This document shows, piece after piece, positions 5,986 to 8,156 of a DNA stretch of 8,156 bases (position 1 is the stretch's first letter; every line of letters begins with the position of its first letter). Origin of the DNA: Verrucomicrobiota bacterium (GTDB lineage Bacteria; Verrucomicrobiota; Lentisphaeria; Victivallales; Victivallaceae); contig JAEWSS010000050.1 of NCBI GenBank assembly GCA_023459755.1, positions 1 through 8,156 on the forward strand, in the 5' to 3' direction. The translations under genes were made by a program, and so were the position numbers. The notes under the pieces are model-generated. The model saw nothing but the letters and a program-made list of their open reading frames with translations. It ran no database searches and was not told the origin of the DNA.

Positions 5986-8156
5986 TTATTTGCCTCCGTT
6001 TGCGATGGTTATATTCCGCGCGTCGATGCGCGGCGCGGCGGCGGGCGAAGCCGCTGCCGGCTTGTCCTCCACAATGTGACGGCCCAGCTGCTGCTGCCAG
6101 AATTCGCGGTAGGTTCCCGGCTGGGTGACCAGTTCGCGGTGCGGCGCCATGGCCTTGCGTTCGCCGTTTTCGATCACCAGGATGTTGTTGCATCCGGAGA
6201 CGATCGACAACCGGTGGGAGACGATGATCAGCGTACGGCCGCGGGCCATTGCCGCGAGGTTGGTCTGGACCACGTTTTCGCTCTCGGGGTCGAGTGCGCT
6301 GGTCGCCTCGTCGAAGATCAGGATGGCGGGGTTGGTCAGCAGCGCGCGGGCGATTGCGAGGCGCTGTTTCTGGCCGCCGGAAAGGTTGCTCGCATTTTCT
6401 TCGAGCATGGTGTCGTAGCCCTTGGTCAGCTTCTGGACGAATTCGTCGGCTCCGGCCAGTTTGCTGGCGTAGATGATTTCCTCCAGTGTGGCCGAGCGTT
6501 TGGTCAGACAGATGTTGTCGCGCACGGTGCCGTTGAAGAAGTAGTTCTCCTGAAGCACCACGCCGATGGAGCTGCGCAGGTGGGTTTTGTCGATTTCCCG
6601 GATGTCGATGCCGTCGATTTTAATCAGGCCGCCCTGAATCGGGTAAAGCCCCTGAAGCAGCTTGGTCAGCGTGGTTTTGCCGGAGCCGGAGCGCCCGACG
6701 ATGCCGAGCGACTGGCCGGACTTGAGTTCCAGCGAGAAATTCTTGATGACCAGCGGAGTGTCGGGCGTGTACTGGAAGTTGACGTTCTCGAATGAAACGT
6801 TGCCTTTCAGCGGGTTGCGCACGCCGCCGCCGGCGGGTTCCGGCGCGGTGTTCATGACCACTCCGAGCATCCGGACGGACAGCGCCACCTGCTGGTATTC
6901 GTGCACCAGCGCGACCATCTTGACCAGCGGCCCGGTCACGCGGCCGGAAAGCATCTGGAAGGCGATCAGTTCGCCGACCATCAACTGAAGGTCGAACACC
7001 ATGATCGTACCCATGTAGATCACGGTCACGGTCATCATGGTTTCCAGGAACTGGCTCAGCGTTTTTGCGGTCATGGATATTTTGCCGACCTTGAAGTAGG
7101 CGTTGATCGCATAGGCGGTCGAATCGTTCCACGCTTTTTCCTGAACCGGTTCAACCGCGAGGCTCTTCACCGTTTTGATGCCGTGGATTGCCTCCACCAG
7201 CATGCTCTGACGTTTACCTTCGGCGTTGTACAGCTCGTGAAGCCGGCGCTGGAACGGCCGGATCAGCAGGCCGATCACCACCGCCATCATCAGCGAGAAC
7301 GCCACCACCACCATGGTCAGCCGGACGCTGTACAGCAGCAGGAACGGCACGAACACCACCAGCGTGGTAACTTCAAGGAAGGTGAAGAACAAATTGCCGG
7401 AGAGGAAGCCGCGGATGCGCTCGGTCTGCTGCATGTGCTTGAGCAGGACGCCGGACGGGACCCGCTCGAAGAAATCGACCGGCAGCCGCATCAGGTGACG
7501 GAAGGTTTTGGTTGCGGTGTTGATGTCGATCTTATTGGTTGCGAACAGCAGCAGATAGCTGCGCAGATATTCCATGCCGGCGTTGAACACCAGCGCGCAG
7601 CAGACGCCGATGAACAGCACGTTCAGCGTCTGGTAAGTGCTGTTGGCCAGCACTTTGTCCACCACGATCTGGAAGAACAGCGGGATGACCAGCGCCACCG
7701 CGGTGATTGCGAGCACCGCCATGGCGATCTGGGCGAAGACGCCTTTGAGCTTCATGAATTCGGGCAGGAACCAGAGCAGGCCGAACGGCTGGTTTTCGTC
7801 GGTCAGTTTATAGATTCGTTTGAGATAGATTCCGGTTCCGGTGCACTGTTCGGCGTAGTCGGCCTCGGTCCAGAAAAGGAACCGCTGACCGCTGGTTTCC
7901 GGGCGGGTTTCGGGGTCAACCACCACCAGGTTCCGGCCGTTTTCGTCATTCGGGCGGTATCCGCAGACCACCACCCAGCGGCCGTTTTTCTTGCGGGCCA
8001 TCAGCGGGTAGGCGCGGCCGATTTTGGAAAGTTTTTCCCACGGCAGATTGGCACGTTTGGCCTTGAGTTCGTGGTCGGAAGCCATTTTCAGCAGCAGCCG
8101 TTCGTTCGGCACCTCTTCGCCGACGGCGTACTCGTGCAAGAGCTGGCGCATGTCGA
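5986..8156 (-). CDS. Type I secretion ABC transporter (permease-ATPase) with degenerate C39-like domain, start off the window
   Basis: A HlyB-type half-transporter that should work as a dimer in the inner membrane, using ATP to export a protein or peptide through the adaptor and an outer-membrane channel. Numbered from the Met at 8149-8151, 721 aa are visible. About 1-115 are a C39-like domain; its opening (LLHEYAVGEEVPNERLL) corresponds to a point well inside that domain, and the frame stays open to 8156, so this Met is probably internal and the Cys position lies off the window. The peptidase His is absent (NGRWVVV where DGHFVVL is usual), implying no leader cleavage. The membrane domain spans about 136-410 with several hydrophobic helices. 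The ATPase domain has Walker A GRSGSGKT (486-493), Q-loop Q534, LSGGQ (590-594), Walker B ILIFDE with E615, and H-loop H646, all intact. A 30-residue Ala/Pro-rich tail (from about 692) extends past the usual end. It leads into the adaptor gene with a 1-base gap. Confidence 0.95.
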   Translation of the reverse strand, partial: DMRQLLHEYAVGEEVPNERLLLKMASDHELKAKRANLPWEKLSKIGRAYPLMARKKNGRWVVVCGYRPNDENGRNLVVVDPETRPETSGQRFLFWTEADYAEQCTGTGIYLKRIYKLTDENQPFGLLWFLPEFMKLKGVFAQIAMAVLAITAVALVIPLFFQIVVDKVLANSTYQTLNVLFIGVCCALVFNAGMEYLRSYLLLFATNKIDINTATKTFRHLMRLPVDFFERVPSGVLLKHMQQTERIRGFLSGNLFFTFLEVTTLVVFVPFLLLYSVRLTMVVVAFSLMMAVVIGLLIRPFQRRLHELYNAEGKRQSMLVEAIHGIKTVKSLAVEPVQEKAWNDSTAYAINAYFKVGKISMTAKTLSQFLETMMTVTVIYMGTIMVFDLQLMVGELIAFQMLSGRVTGPLVKMVALVHEYQQVALSVRMLGVVMNTAPEPAGGGVRNPLKGNVSFENVNFQYTPDTPLVIKNFSLELKSGQSLGIVGRSGSGKTTLTKLLQGLYPIQGGLIKIDGIDIREIDKTHLRSSIGVVLQENYFFNGTVRDNICLTKRSATLEEIIYASKLAGADEFVQKLTKGYDTMLEENASNLSGGQKQRLAIARALLTNPAILIFDEATSALDPESENVVQTNLAAMARGRTLIIVSHRLSIVSGCNNILVIENGERKAMAPHRELVTQPGTYREFWQQQLGRHIVEDKPAAASPAAAPRIDARNITIANGGK
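5993..5997 (-). promoter_or_regulatory. Shine-Dalgarno of the adaptor gene, inside the transporter gene
   Basis: A full GGAGG on the - strand, 8 bases before the adaptor ATG (5982-5984). It overlaps the codons for the final Gly-Gly of the transporter, whose TAA (5986-5988) falls within the spacer. This arrangement favours re-initiation by ribosomes finishing the transporter. Confidence 0.9.

Noticed and set aside
8149..8151. ATG as the true start of the ABC transporter
   Set aside because: The protein would begin well inside the C39-like domain, the frame is open to the window edge, and no ribosome site can be seen in the five remaining bases.

Overview
The window comes from a G+C-rich, Gram-negative bacterium. 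The evidence is a type I secretion transporter/adaptor pair, a Sec-exported glycosidase-like protein and housekeeping genes of ordinary bacterial type. The combination of a GH42-like secreted enzyme with large intervening inserts and this style of T1SS adaptor recalls the PVC group (for example Lentisphaerota), but that placement is a weak inference from recalled protein style. Nothing here proves it.

Layout: the left edge (1-471, + strand) holds the nearly complete 3' part of ilvN, the regulatory subunit of acetolactate synthase. Its start lies off the window. It converges on everything else, which is on the - strand. Between the two sets of genes is a compact 70-base gap with a strong bidirectional terminator and a second small hairpin that covers the ilvN stop codon.

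The - strand reads, from right to left, as one tightly packed series of four genes: a T1SS ABC transporter with a degenerate C39-like domain (start off the right edge), a HlyD-type membrane fusion protein 1 base after it, uvrB 12 bases after that, and a secreted GH42-like TIM-barrel protein 16-25 bases after uvrB. No promoter or terminator is visible between them, so a single transcript ending at the shared terminator is likely.

The transporter and adaptor should form the inner-membrane and periplasmic parts of a type I export channel. No TolC-like outer-membrane protein or recognisable export substrate lies in the window. UvrB (nucleotide excision repair) and the exported glycosidase-like protein have no obvious functional tie to the exporter. 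The most notable point is the glycosidase-like protein. It keeps all four cysteines that bind zinc in GH42 beta-galactosidases, but the Asn-Glu pair that carries the GH42 acid/base is replaced by Asp-Asp. No stretch longer than about 70 bases lacks a gene. I saw no RNA genes, mobile elements or CRISPR arrays.
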